A DNA stretch of 64,000 nt from UBA7803 sp040219935 (GTDB taxonomy: Bacteria; Pseudomonadota; Gammaproteobacteria; Pseudomonadales; Azotimanducaceae), in the NCBI GenBank assembly GCA_040219935.1, contig JAVJUA010000034.1, positions 62,001-126,000 on the forward strand. Direction: 5' to 3'. Made by a program: the position numbers and the translations under genes. Within the stretch, counting starts at the first letter, position 1, and every line of letters starts with the position of its first letter. This document shows positions 55,956 to 63,098 of the stretch, piece after piece. The notes beneath the pieces were generated by a model. The model ran no database searches, was not told where the DNA came from, and worked only from the letters and a program-made list of their open reading frames with translations.

Positions 55956-56445
55956 GCTGCTGCTCCGGCTCGTGGTGCTGCACCATCTGCGCGGCCCGGT
56001 GAATGGCGCGGCGGATGCGGGGGTAGGTGCCGCAGCGGCACAGGTTGCCGCGCATGGCACGGTCGATGGCGGCGTCGTCCGGGGCCGGATCATCGCGCAA
56101 CAGCGCCACCGCGCTCATGATCTGGCCCGACTGGCAGTAGCCGCACTGGGGCACCTGCTCGTCGATCCAGGCCTGCTGCACCGGGTGCAGCCGCACGCCG
56201 TCGGCGGCCGCTTCGGCCAGCCCCTCGATGGTGGTGACCCGCTGACCGGCCGCCGCGGACACGGGGGTCACGCAACTGCGGATCGGCGCGCCGTTGAGGT
56301 GCACGGTGCAGGCGCCACACTGGGCGATGCCGCAGCCGAACTTGGTGCCGGTGAGCGCGAGCTGCTCGCGGATCACCCACAGCAGCGGCGTCGCGGGATC
56401 TACATCCACCTGCACGGCGCGGTCGTTGACGTTGAGGGTCAGCAT
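55948..56445 (-). CDS. 2Fe-2S small subunit of the molybdopterin oxidoreductase (IorA-like)
   Basis: 165 residues from ATG 56445. Plant-type ferredoxin cluster with C38, C43, C46 (CGIAQCGAC) and C58, and a second cluster with C101, C104, C136 and C138 (CGYCQSGQIM ... CRCGTYPRI). The complete set passes electrons from the molybdenum site of the large subunit. It has no signal of its own and would be exported as a hitchhiker with the Tat-signalled large subunit. Translation is coupled by an 8-base overlap. Confidence 0.92.
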   Translation of the reverse strand: MLTLNVNDRAVQVDVDPATPLLWVIREQLALTGTKFGCGIAQCGACTVHLNGAPIRSCVTPVSAAAGQRVTTIEGLAEAAADGVRLHPVQQAWIDEQVPQCGYCQSGQIMSAVALLRDDPAPDDAAIDRAMRGNLCRCGTYPRIRRAIHRAAQMVQHHEPEQQHG

Positions 56446-56528
56446 GAGACGTTCCGCAGTGGCGACGGCGCCATGGTAGATCAGCCCGGCAACGAAGTCC
56501 CGAACGCGGCGCGGCCCGTCGACGCCCT

Positions 56529-56534
56529 TATAAT
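56529..56534 (+). promoter_or_regulatory. perfect -10 box (TATAAT) close to the chorismatase start codon
   Basis: TATAAT ends 6 bases before the ATG at 56541, so a transcript would begin at or next to the start codon. No good -35 hexamer is seen. Either the mRNA is leaderless or translation starts further downstream. Confidence 0.45.
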
Positions 56535-56540
56535 GCGCCC

Positions 56541-57545
56541 ATGTCGCCGCCCAACCATCCCGCCGCCCCCGCCACCACCGCGGTGTCCCCGCGGCCACCG
56601 TCGCCGCTGCGGGTGCGCCAGGCTGCGGCGGCGCCCGAGCAGTGCCTGCTCGACGTGCGCTTCGCCCCCCAGCCCGGCGGCCAACCTGCTGCCGAGCCGG
56701 ACCCCGTGGCGCCGGTTCGGGTGCCGCTGGAAACGCTTCACGGCGACCGCGAGGTCTGGCTTGTCGACGGCCCGGTGCAGGCCGGGCGGGCCGGCTCGTT
56801 CGCGTTTCGCCAGGGCGGTGACTGGCTGGCCCTGAGCGTCGCGCGGCCGGCGCCGGCGCGCAGCATCGGTGCCGAGACCCGACGCCTGTACCGGGAGGCG
56901 CTGCAGCTCATCGCCGCCTCGGAGTTCCCGCACCTGGTGCGGATCTGGAACTACCTGCCCGACATCAACGGCGGTTGTGGCGACGCCGAGACCTACCGCC
57001 AGTTCTGCGCCGGGCGGGCGACGGCGCTGGCAGAGCTGAACCTCGATCCGGCCGCCCTGCCCGCCGCTTCGGCGCTGGGCAGCGACCCGGGGCAGCCGCT
57101 CCAGCTCACCTTCCTGGCGTCGCGGTGTCCGGCCCACCATCTCGAGAACCCGCGGCAGGTGAGCGCCTACCGCTACCCGCCCCGGTACGGGCCGCAGCCG
57201 CCCACCTTCGCCCGCGCCAGCGTCATCGGCCGCCGCCTGCTGGCCTCGGGCACCGCCGCCATCGTCGGCCACGAGAGCCAGCATCCGGGCGACGTCGACC
57301 GGCAGCTACGCTGCACCGCCGACAACCTCCACCTGCTGATGGATCACGCCTGCGCCGAGCACGACGCCCGCTGGGTCGACGCCGTGTATGCGCGGGTCTA
57401 CCTGCGCGACCGGGCGCATCTGCCCGTGGTGCGTGATGCCTTGGCCTGCGATCTGCCGCGGCTGGCGGGCGCCGTGTTCCTGCGCGCCGATGTCTGTCGC
57501 AGCGAGCTGCTGGTGGAGGTCGAGCTCACCGGCGTGCTGCGCTGA
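56541..57545 (+). CDS. chorismatase, FkbO/Hyg5/XanB2 family
   Basis: 334 residues. Diagnostic blocks: 'LVRIWNYLPDIN' (about 133-144), 'YRQFCAGRATAL', 'PAASALG', 'QVSAYRYPPRYGPQPPTFARA' type sequence near 210-230, and 'GTAAIVGHESQHPGD'. The family hydrolyses or eliminates on chorismate; FkbO gives a dihydrobenzoate, Hyg5 3-hydroxybenzoate, and XanB2 makes 3- and 4-hydroxybenzoate for pigments and ubiquinone. Which product applies here cannot be read by eye. The Pro/Ala-rich first 40 residues are doubtful, and start GTGs downstream are possible. Divergent from the IorAB-like pair. Confidence 0.85.
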   Translation: MSPPNHPAAPATTAVSPRPPSPLRVRQAAAAPEQCLLDVRFAPQPGGQPAAEPDPVAPVRVPLETLHGDREVWLVDGPVQAGRAGSFAFRQGGDWLALSVARPAPARSIGAETRRLYREALQLIAASEFPHLVRIWNYLPDINGGCGDAETYRQFCAGRATALAELNLDPAALPAASALGSDPGQPLQLTFLASRCPAHHLENPRQVSAYRYPPRYGPQPPTFARASVIGRRLLASGTAAIVGHESQHPGDVDRQLRCTADNLHLLMDHACAEHDARWVDAVYARVYLRDRAHLPVVRDALACDLPRLAGAVFLRADVCRSELLVEVELTGVLR

Positions 57546-57567
57546 TCGTCCGGGCCGCAGCCGCCGT

Positions 57568-57597
57568 TTGAGAGGCGGGCCCCGGCCGCGTTAGCAT
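57568..57597 (+). promoter_or_regulatory. sigma70-like promoter for the small secreted protein gene
   Basis: TTGAGA (57568-57573), an 18-base spacer and TAGCAT (57592-57597), 40 bases upstream of the ATG at 57638. Five of six -35 positions fit if TTGACA is the reference with one change per side; the -10 is weaker. Confidence 0.35.
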
Positions 57598-57637
57598 CCG
57601 CACCGATACGCCAACCGAGAGGATTGAGGAGGGTTCG

Positions 57638-57982
57638 ATGCGCGCGTTGATTCTGGCGGCCGCGATCATGTTGTCGGGCACGGCGGCGTACGCCGCCGAG
57701 ATGGACGTTTCCCAGTGTGCTTTCCCCGAGGCGCCGGTGGTGCCGGACGGTGCCGTGGCTACCGAGGAGCAGATGGGTGAGGCCGGTGCCGCGGTGCGGG
57801 CCTACGTAGCGGGCGTGCAGGAGTCCCTGCAGTGCCTGGCCGAGCTGGAGAAGTCCATGGGTGAGGAGATCACCACCGAACAGCAGGATGAGCTCATTGC
57901 CACTTACAACGCCGGGGTCGATGGGATGAACGCCATCGCCGGCAGCTACAACGCGGCGGTGCGCGTCTACAAGGAGCGCTGA
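57638..57982 (+). CDS. small secreted hypothetical protein
   Basis: 114 residues. A clear Sec signal peptide, MRALILAAAIMLSGTAAYAA, then a mature part of about 94 residues that is helical and acidic ('GEEITTEQQDELIATYNAGV'), with two Cys that could form a disulfide. No family recognised. GGAGGG precedes the ATG. Its last 16 bases overlap the convergent YhcB-like gene. Confidence 0.72.
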   Translation: MRALILAAAIMLSGTAAYAAEMDVSQCAFPEAPVVPDGAVATEEQMGEAGAAVRAYVAGVQESLQCLAELEKSMGEEITTEQQDELIATYNAGVDGMNAIAGSYNAAVRVYKER

Positions 57983-58449
57983 GACCGGGCGCCGCCCTCG
58001 TCCGCGGCCGCATCCGCATCCGCCTTGGCATCTGCGTCCGTCGTGGCATCGTCGGCCGCGGATGCAGAGGCTTCGTCCGTTTCGCCGCCGGGTGCTGCCG
58101 CGGCCGCTTCCTTCAGTTCCGGACCGAGCAGGTCCTGGTGACCGGCGGGCGCGGCCAGCAGCGGTCCGGAGACGTCGCCGCACAGGGCGCTGGAGCTGCG
58201 GGCAAGCTGCTGGTGCAGATCGGTGTAGGCGTCGTTCAGGGCCTGGAACTTGCGGGCCGTGTCGCTGAACTCCGCGACCACCTGCGCCCGGTAGTCCTCG
58301 AGCTCCCGCTGTGCCCTGGCCAGCGCCTCTTCCAGCTCGGCGATGCGGGCCCCGGCGCGGCCGCGGGCGGCGGCCAGAAACCAGCCACCCGCCAGCCCGG
58401 CGACCACGCCGAGCAGGCCGGCTCCGATCAGCCACGTCAAACCGTACAC
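57967..58449 (-). CDS. DUF1043 / YhcB-family membrane protein (ZapG-like)
   Basis: 160 residues from a GTG at 58449, with AGGAGG 8 bases upstream. One N-terminal transmembrane helix ('GLTWLIGAGLLGVVAGLAGG'), a coiled-coil (about 38-80, 'RIAELEEALARAQREL'), then 'FSDTARKFQALNDAYTDLHQQL', the conserved YhcB stretch. In E. coli YhcB works in cell envelope growth and division. The usual 130-residue protein is extended here by an Ala/Asp-rich acidic tail of about 40 residues. Confidence 0.85.
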   Translation of the reverse strand: MYGLTWLIGAGLLGVVAGLAGGWFLAAARGRAGARIAELEEALARAQRELEDYRAQVVAEFSDTARKFQALNDAYTDLHQQLARSSSALCGDVSGPLLAAPAGHQDLLGPELKEAAAAAPGGETDEASASAADDATTDADAKADADAAADEGGARSQRSL

Positions 58450-58506
58450 CGCACCTGCCTCCTGTGCTGAAATCCCGGGCTCCAGTGTAACGCGGGTATC
58501 CAGACG

Positions 58507-60900
58507 ATGCCGGGCTCCACCGCCAGCGACCGTCGCACCGGCCGCCTCGGCCGCGCGCTGGCCTGGGCCGGCGGCCTGCTGATCGGCCTTGTGGCGGCCG
58601 CCTACGCGATGCTGCCCTGGGGCGTGAGCCTGCTGGCGCCGCGGCTGGCGCCGACCCTGGGCCTCGATGCCCTGACGGTCCGCACTGAGCGCCCGGGATG
58701 GCGCGGCTGGCGGTTGCTCCGCATCGACGCGGCTGCCGGTGGCTGGCGGATCACGGCGGACGACGTCCACCTCGGCTATACGCCCCTGGAGCTGCTGCGC
58801 GGCCGGTTGCAACGGGTGGCGGTGGCGAGGCTGGCCGTGGACCAGTCCGGGCCGGCGGACGCGGCGGCCGAGCCGGGCCCGCTGCCGGACGTGGCCGGCC
58901 TGTTCGCGGCGCTGCCGACGCGACAGCTCGACGTGACCGCCTTGACCGTGCACGTACCAGCCGCCGGCTTCGCCGCCCGGGGCAGCGCGTCCATGGGTGG
59001 TGACAGCCTGGCGCTGGCGCTCGGCGCCACGTTTCCGGCGCCGGTGGGTGACCTGGACCTGACTGCCGAGCTGACCCCTGATGGTGCCTTCCGGCTTCAG
59101 CTGGCGCCGCCGAACGCCACCGCCGGCGGCGCGCCGGTGCGCGTGGAGGGCACCCTGGCCGGCGATCACGTCGCCGTTGCCGGCCGGTTCGCGCTGCAAG
59201 GCCCGGTGCTGGACCTGCTGCGGGTGGCCACCGGGGTGGCGCCCGGCAGTGGCCGCCTCGAGGGCACTGTGGACGCCCGCGTGCCCTGGCCGCCGGGCCC
59301 GGATGGCGTGGCCGTGGCCGACGCTAAGGGGACGCTGGCCGGCGACTGGCGGGCGGCGGACGGCAGCTTCGCGGTTTCCTCGCTCCAGGCCGATTGGGGT
59401 CTGGCAGCAGGCGAGCTGACCGGCCGCGCGGCCGCCACCGTGGTCGTGACCGGGCTCCGGCTGGGGCTGCGCGCCACCCTGGAGCGCTGGACGCTGGCCG
59501 CCGGTGACGGCGCCGGCGCGGTCGAGCTCGGCATCGACGGTGCGACCCCGGCCGATGCCGCCGAGATGGCCTGGCAGCTTGCGGGTGACACGCTGACCAT
59601 GAAGGTGCGCGCCGCGCTTGGCGCCGCCGGCTGGGCCGCGCTGGCGGCGGCCGCTCCGGCGCTGCCGGGTGAGGGTGACTTGAGCGTGTCCGGCGAGGTG
59701 CGGGTGCCATGGCCGCTGCCTGACGATGCCATCGCCGCCGTCGCGGCTGCCGGCATTCTGGCTGGCCAGTGGCGCGATCGCGCCGCCGATCTGGCGGTGG
59801 AGCGTCTGGCGGCGGACTGGCAATGGCGCCAGGGCGCCCTGGCGGGGCAGGTGGCCGGCACCGTGATCGCGGGCGACCTGCAGGCGCCCCTGGTGGTCGA
59901 CCTGGCGCGGCTGACCTGGAGCGGCGGCGCGGTGGCGGCCAGCGGCACCTGGGGCCTGGCGGGCGACCCCCCGGCGCCCTTCACGGCCGGCTACCGGCCG
60001 GACAGCGGCCGTGCCACGGTACGTGCGGCAGCGCAGCGGGACGTTCGCGGACCGCTGCTGGGGTCGCTGCTGAAGAACTGGCGCGAGCCCTACGACCTCA
60101 CCGGCGGCCGCCTGCAGGCCGACGTCGACCTCACCTGGGACCCGGCCGGCGGCCTGGGCGGCAGGGTGGGCTTGCGCGTCGACGGCGCGGCCGGTTTTGC
60201 CGGGGCCACCGAGGCCAGCGGCATCAGCGCGGACCTGATGGTCGACGGCGACGCCGCCGGCTGGACGCTGCGTCCGACCACGGTGCGGGCCGCGGTGGTG
60301 GACCCCGGCGTGCCCGTGACCGACCTGGCGTTGCGGCTCGGCGGCTCCGGCGAGCGGCTGACCGTGGCAGATGCCGAAGCGCGCCTGCTCGGTGGCCGGG
60401 CGCGGCTGTCCGACTTCGACTACCGGCTCGCCGACGGCAGCGCCCGCTTCGACGTCACCCTCGTCGATGTCGATCTGGCCCGGGTGCTGGCGCTCGAGGG
60501 CGAGCACTTCACCGGCACCGGCACGCTCTCGGGGACCCTGCCGGTGACGCTGGCAGACAACCTGCCGTCGGTGGCCGGCGGCCGCATGGCGGCGGCGCCG
60601 CCGGGCGGCGTGATCCGGGTCGCGCCCGCGCTGGCCGCCGGCATCGGCCAGCCCGGCCTCGACTTCGCGCTGCGGGCGCTGCAGAACTTCGCCTATACCG
60701 AGCTCGAGGCCGACGTCGACTACGCGGCCAGCGGCGACCTCACCCTGGCGGTGCAGCTCAAGGGCCGCAACCCCGAGGTGGAGAGCGGGCGCCCCATCCA
60801 CTACAACCTGACGCTGCGCGAGAACGTGCCCGTGCTGCTGGAGTCGCTGCGCCTGCAGGACCGGGTCACCGAGGGCATCGAGCGCCGGGTCACGAACTGA
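58507..60900 (+). CDS. ydbH: YdbH-family AsmA-like intermembrane phospholipid transport protein
   Basis: 797 residues. One N-terminal transmembrane helix (about 15-37), then a long, strand-rich periplasmic region of repeated 'G.W......V' type elements typical of AsmA-like/YdbH proteins that form a hydrophobic groove. The C-terminal 'LTLRENVPVLLESLRLQDRV' is the YdbH signature. Together with the YnbE and YdbL homologs just downstream it forms the known ydbH-ynbE-ydbL set, one of three redundant pathways moving phospholipids to the outer membrane. The YhcB gene is divergent. Confidence 0.87.
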   Translation: MPGSTASDRRTGRLGRALAWAGGLLIGLVAAAYAMLPWGVSLLAPRLAPTLGLDALTVRTERPGWRGWRLLRIDAAAGGWRITADDVHLGYTPLELLRGRLQRVAVARLAVDQSGPADAAAEPGPLPDVAGLFAALPTRQLDVTALTVHVPAAGFAARGSASMGGDSLALALGATFPAPVGDLDLTAELTPDGAFRLQLAPPNATAGGAPVRVEGTLAGDHVAVAGRFALQGPVLDLLRVATGVAPGSGRLEGTVDARVPWPPGPDGVAVADAKGTLAGDWRAADGSFAVSSLQADWGLAAGELTGRAAATVVVTGLRLGLRATLERWTLAAGDGAGAVELGIDGATPADAAEMAWQLAGDTLTMKVRAALGAAGWAALAAAAPALPGEGDLSVSGEVRVPWPLPDDAIAAVAAAGILAGQWRDRAADLAVERLAADWQWRQGALAGQVAGTVIAGDLQAPLVVDLARLTWSGGAVAASGTWGLAGDPPAPFTAGYRPDSGRATVRAAAQRDVRGPLLGSLLKNWREPYDLTGGRLQADVDLTWDPAGGLGGRVGLRVDGAAGFAGATEASGISADLMVDGDAAGWTLRPTTVRAAVVDPGVPVTDLALRLGGSGERLTVADAEARLLGGRARLSDFDYRLADGSARFDVTLVDVDLARVLALEGEHFTGTGTLSGTLPVTLADNLPSVAGGRMAAAPPGGVIRVAPALAAGIGQPGLDFALRALQNFAYTELEADVDYAASGDLTLAVQLKGRNPEVESGRPIHYNLTLRENVPVLLESLRLQDRVTEGIERRVTN

Positions 60901-60956
60901 TTGCCGCCGCCGCGGCGAGGGGCTAGGCTCGCTGCAACTGCCAATCGGGGTCGCCA

Positions 60957-61139
60957 GTGCTGCGCATCATCGTCACCAGTCTGCTGTTGGGCACGCTCGC
61001 CGGCTGCACGCCGACGGTGAAGGTCGCCACCGACGAGCCGATCACCATCAACCTCAACGTCAACATCCAGCACGAGATCCGGGTCAAGGTGGATCGCGAG
61101 CTGGACGACCTGTTCGGCAAGGACAGCGATCTGTTCTGA
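60957..61139 (+). CDS. ynbE: YnbE-family small lipoprotein
   Basis: 60 residues from a GTG at 60957. Lipoprotein signal ending TLAGC (Cys17), then 'ITINLNVNIQHEIRVKVDREL', the YnbE signature. Established role: an outer-membrane lipoprotein that binds the end of YdbH and completes the lipid bridge. It follows ydbH by 56 bases. Confidence 0.88.
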   Translation: MLRIIVTSLLLGTLAGCTPTVKVATDEPITINLNVNIQHEIRVKVDRELDDLFGKDSDLF

Positions 61140-61167
61140 TGCGACGGTCCGTCACGGAGTAGCGGTC

Positions 61168-61524
61168 ATGGGATTCTTCAGTCACTGCAACAACGCGCTG
61201 CGTCCGGTGCGGCTGGTGGTCGCGCTGGCCCTGCTGCTGGTGGCCGCCGCCGGCCATGCCATCGACCTCGACGAGGCGAAGCGCACGGGCCTGGTGGGGG
61301 AGACCGCCGAAGGCTACGTGGGCCTGGTGAACCCGTCGGCTCCCGCCGAGGTGCGGGCGCTGGTGGACGACGTCAACGCCCGCCGCCGCGCCGAGTACCA
61401 GCGCATAGCCCGGGACAACGGCATCGCGCTCGAGCAGGTGGAAGCGCTGGCAGCCCGCAAGGCCATAGAGAAGACGCCGTCCGGCGGCTGGGTGCGCATC
61501 GACGGCACCTGGCGTCCCAAGTAG
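61168..61524 (+). CDS. ydbL: YdbL-family periplasmic protein (DUF1318)
   Basis: 118 residues from ATG 61168. Signal peptide about 1-31, ending 'GHA'. The mature part has 'DEAKRTGLVGETAEGYVGLV' and 'VDDVNARRRAEYQRIARDNGI', the DUF1318 pattern. Established role: a periplasmic partner thought to modulate YnbE-YdbH assembly. It closes the operon, 28 bases after ynbE. Confidence 0.88.
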   Translation: MGFFSHCNNALRPVRLVVALALLLVAAAGHAIDLDEAKRTGLVGETAEGYVGLVNPSAPAEVRALVDDVNARRRAEYQRIARDNGIALEQVEALAARKAIEKTPSGGWVRIDGTWRPK

Positions 61525-61530
61525 CCGGCG

Positions 61531-62952
61531 TCAGCGCTCCCGCTCGTCGTCTTCGTTGCGGCGGAAGCGGCCGACGATCTCGAACACCATGCCCGACACC
61601 GGGTGCACCCGGGTGACCCGGAAGATCAGCCCGGTGCCCGTCATGCGCCGCACCTTGCGCACCTCCCGCAGACGGGGCAGGAACACCAGCGCCACCGCCA
61701 GCCGCGCCACAGTCGAGATCACGAACACGCCGTACAGCGGCGTCAGCCATGACCACTGGCCGCCGAACAGCTCGACCTCGCGGGGCAGCACGGTGCCGAG
61801 CCAGCCCCCCAGCACGGCGCCGAGGAACACGCCGGCCGCGCCCAGCACGTTGTGCACCGCCATCAGCGTCGCCCGATGGTTGCGCGGTGTGAGGTCGTAG
61901 ACCGAGTTGGTGGCGCTCAGCGTGAATCCGGCCCACGCCAGTCCCGACAGCGCCTGCACCGCCAGCAGGTAGGCGTAGCTGGTGGACACCAGCCACAGCG
62001 ACGGCAGCAGCGGGATCATCATCCCGGTGGTGACCAGTATCAGCCGGTTGCCGAACAGGTCGGACAGCCGCCCCCAGCGGTTCAGGGTCAGAAACTGCAC
62101 GCACACCGACGCCGCGGTGTTGAACATGAACGCCACGTAGCTGAACTGCAGGTCGCGCAGCATGTACAGGGTGAAGAACGGCGAGGCGATGGCCACGGCG
62201 AACTGCATGCAGGCGAAGAAGATGCTGAAGCGCAGCAGCCCCGTGCTGGTGAAGGCCTGCCACAGCTCCAGGTGCCAGGGCGCTTCCAGCGCCGCCAGAT
62301 GGCCGGGCGGATCGTGCATGTGGGCCAGGTGCCAGGCGGAGGCGAGCCGCAACGCGGCGGCGCTGACGAACAGCACCACGAAGCCGAGATAGGTGTGCTG
62401 CAGGGCGTCGAGCAGGTGCAGCGCCAGGCCGGCCACGATCAGGGCGCTGAAGTTGGCCAGGCTCGACAGCCGGGTGCGCAGCGCGAAGTAGCGGCCGCGC
62501 CGGGTCTCCGGCACCAGGTCGCCCATCAGGCTGCCCCACTGCGGCGAGCCGAGGTTGGGGCCTGCGTAGTAGATGACGGCGCAGGTGATCAGGATCGGCA
62601 GCGCCAGGTCGGGATAGGCGAGCGGCAGCAGCGCCAGCGGGATCAGGGTGAGCGCCTGCAGCAGGGCGCCGAAGACGATGATGTCGCGGCGCACGCCGCG
62701 GCCGGGCAGGCGCTCGCCCAGCTTGCGGCCGACCCAGGCTGAGCTGAGCTGCGAGAACGACGCCAGCAGCGGCGGCAGCGCCGCCAGCATGCCGATCTGG
62801 GCGGTGCTGGCCTTGAGGAATACGGCGAACGCCGAGAAGTAACTCTCGGCGGAGCCGATCATGGCGGAGAAGTAGACGCCGTCCCGCAGCGAGTGGCGCA
62901 GCGAGCGGTCGACCACCGGGTCCTTGGCCAGGGGAGCCGAATTTGCGGGCAT
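61531..62952 (-). CDS. MFS transporter
   Basis: 473 residues, with about 12 helices and 'LKASTAQIGMLAALPPLLASF' and 'GSLMGDLVPETRRGRYFALR' in the first half. The latter loop is similar to that of a group of MFS proteins of unknown substrate found widely in environmental bacteria. The C-terminal 70 residues extend beyond the last helix and are Arg-rich. It is convergent with ydbL, ending 6 bases away. No substrate can be proposed. Confidence 0.82.
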   Translation of the reverse strand: MPANSAPLAKDPVVDRSLRHSLRDGVYFSAMIGSAESYFSAFAVFLKASTAQIGMLAALPPLLASFSQLSSAWVGRKLGERLPGRGVRRDIIVFGALLQALTLIPLALLPLAYPDLALPILITCAVIYYAGPNLGSPQWGSLMGDLVPETRRGRYFALRTRLSSLANFSALIVAGLALHLLDALQHTYLGFVVLFVSAAALRLASAWHLAHMHDPPGHLAALEAPWHLELWQAFTSTGLLRFSIFFACMQFAVAIASPFFTLYMLRDLQFSYVAFMFNTAASVCVQFLTLNRWGRLSDLFGNRLILVTTGMMIPLLPSLWLVSTSYAYLLAVQALSGLAWAGFTLSATNSVYDLTPRNHRATLMAVHNVLGAAGVFLGAVLGGWLGTVLPREVELFGGQWSWLTPLYGVFVISTVARLAVALVFLPRLREVRKVRRMTGTGLIFRVTRVHPVSGMVFEIVGRFRRNEDDERER

Positions 62953-63063
62953 GCAGCAGGCGACCGTCAGCGGCTGAAAGGCGACAGCCTAGCGCACCGC
63001 GCGGCTCTGTCGATATGCCGCAATGGTCTGATCCGATCGTCGCCGCCACCTGTCCGGGGAGGC

Positions 63064-63069
63064 TATAGT
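63064..63069 (+). promoter_or_regulatory. -10-like TATAGT upstream of the SLC13-type permease gene
   Basis: TATAGT lies 29 bases before the TTG at 63099, with GGAGGGG (63083-63089) between them. No -35 seen. Confidence 0.3.
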
Positions 63070-63098
63070 GCCGCCTTTCGCTGGAGGGGCGCGGCGTC

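Noticed and set aside
58450..60801. Upstream extension of the YhcB reading frame (reverse strand, 944 residues)
   Set aside because: It runs antisense to ydbH and is His/Gly/Arg-rich. The real gene begins at the GTG 58449.
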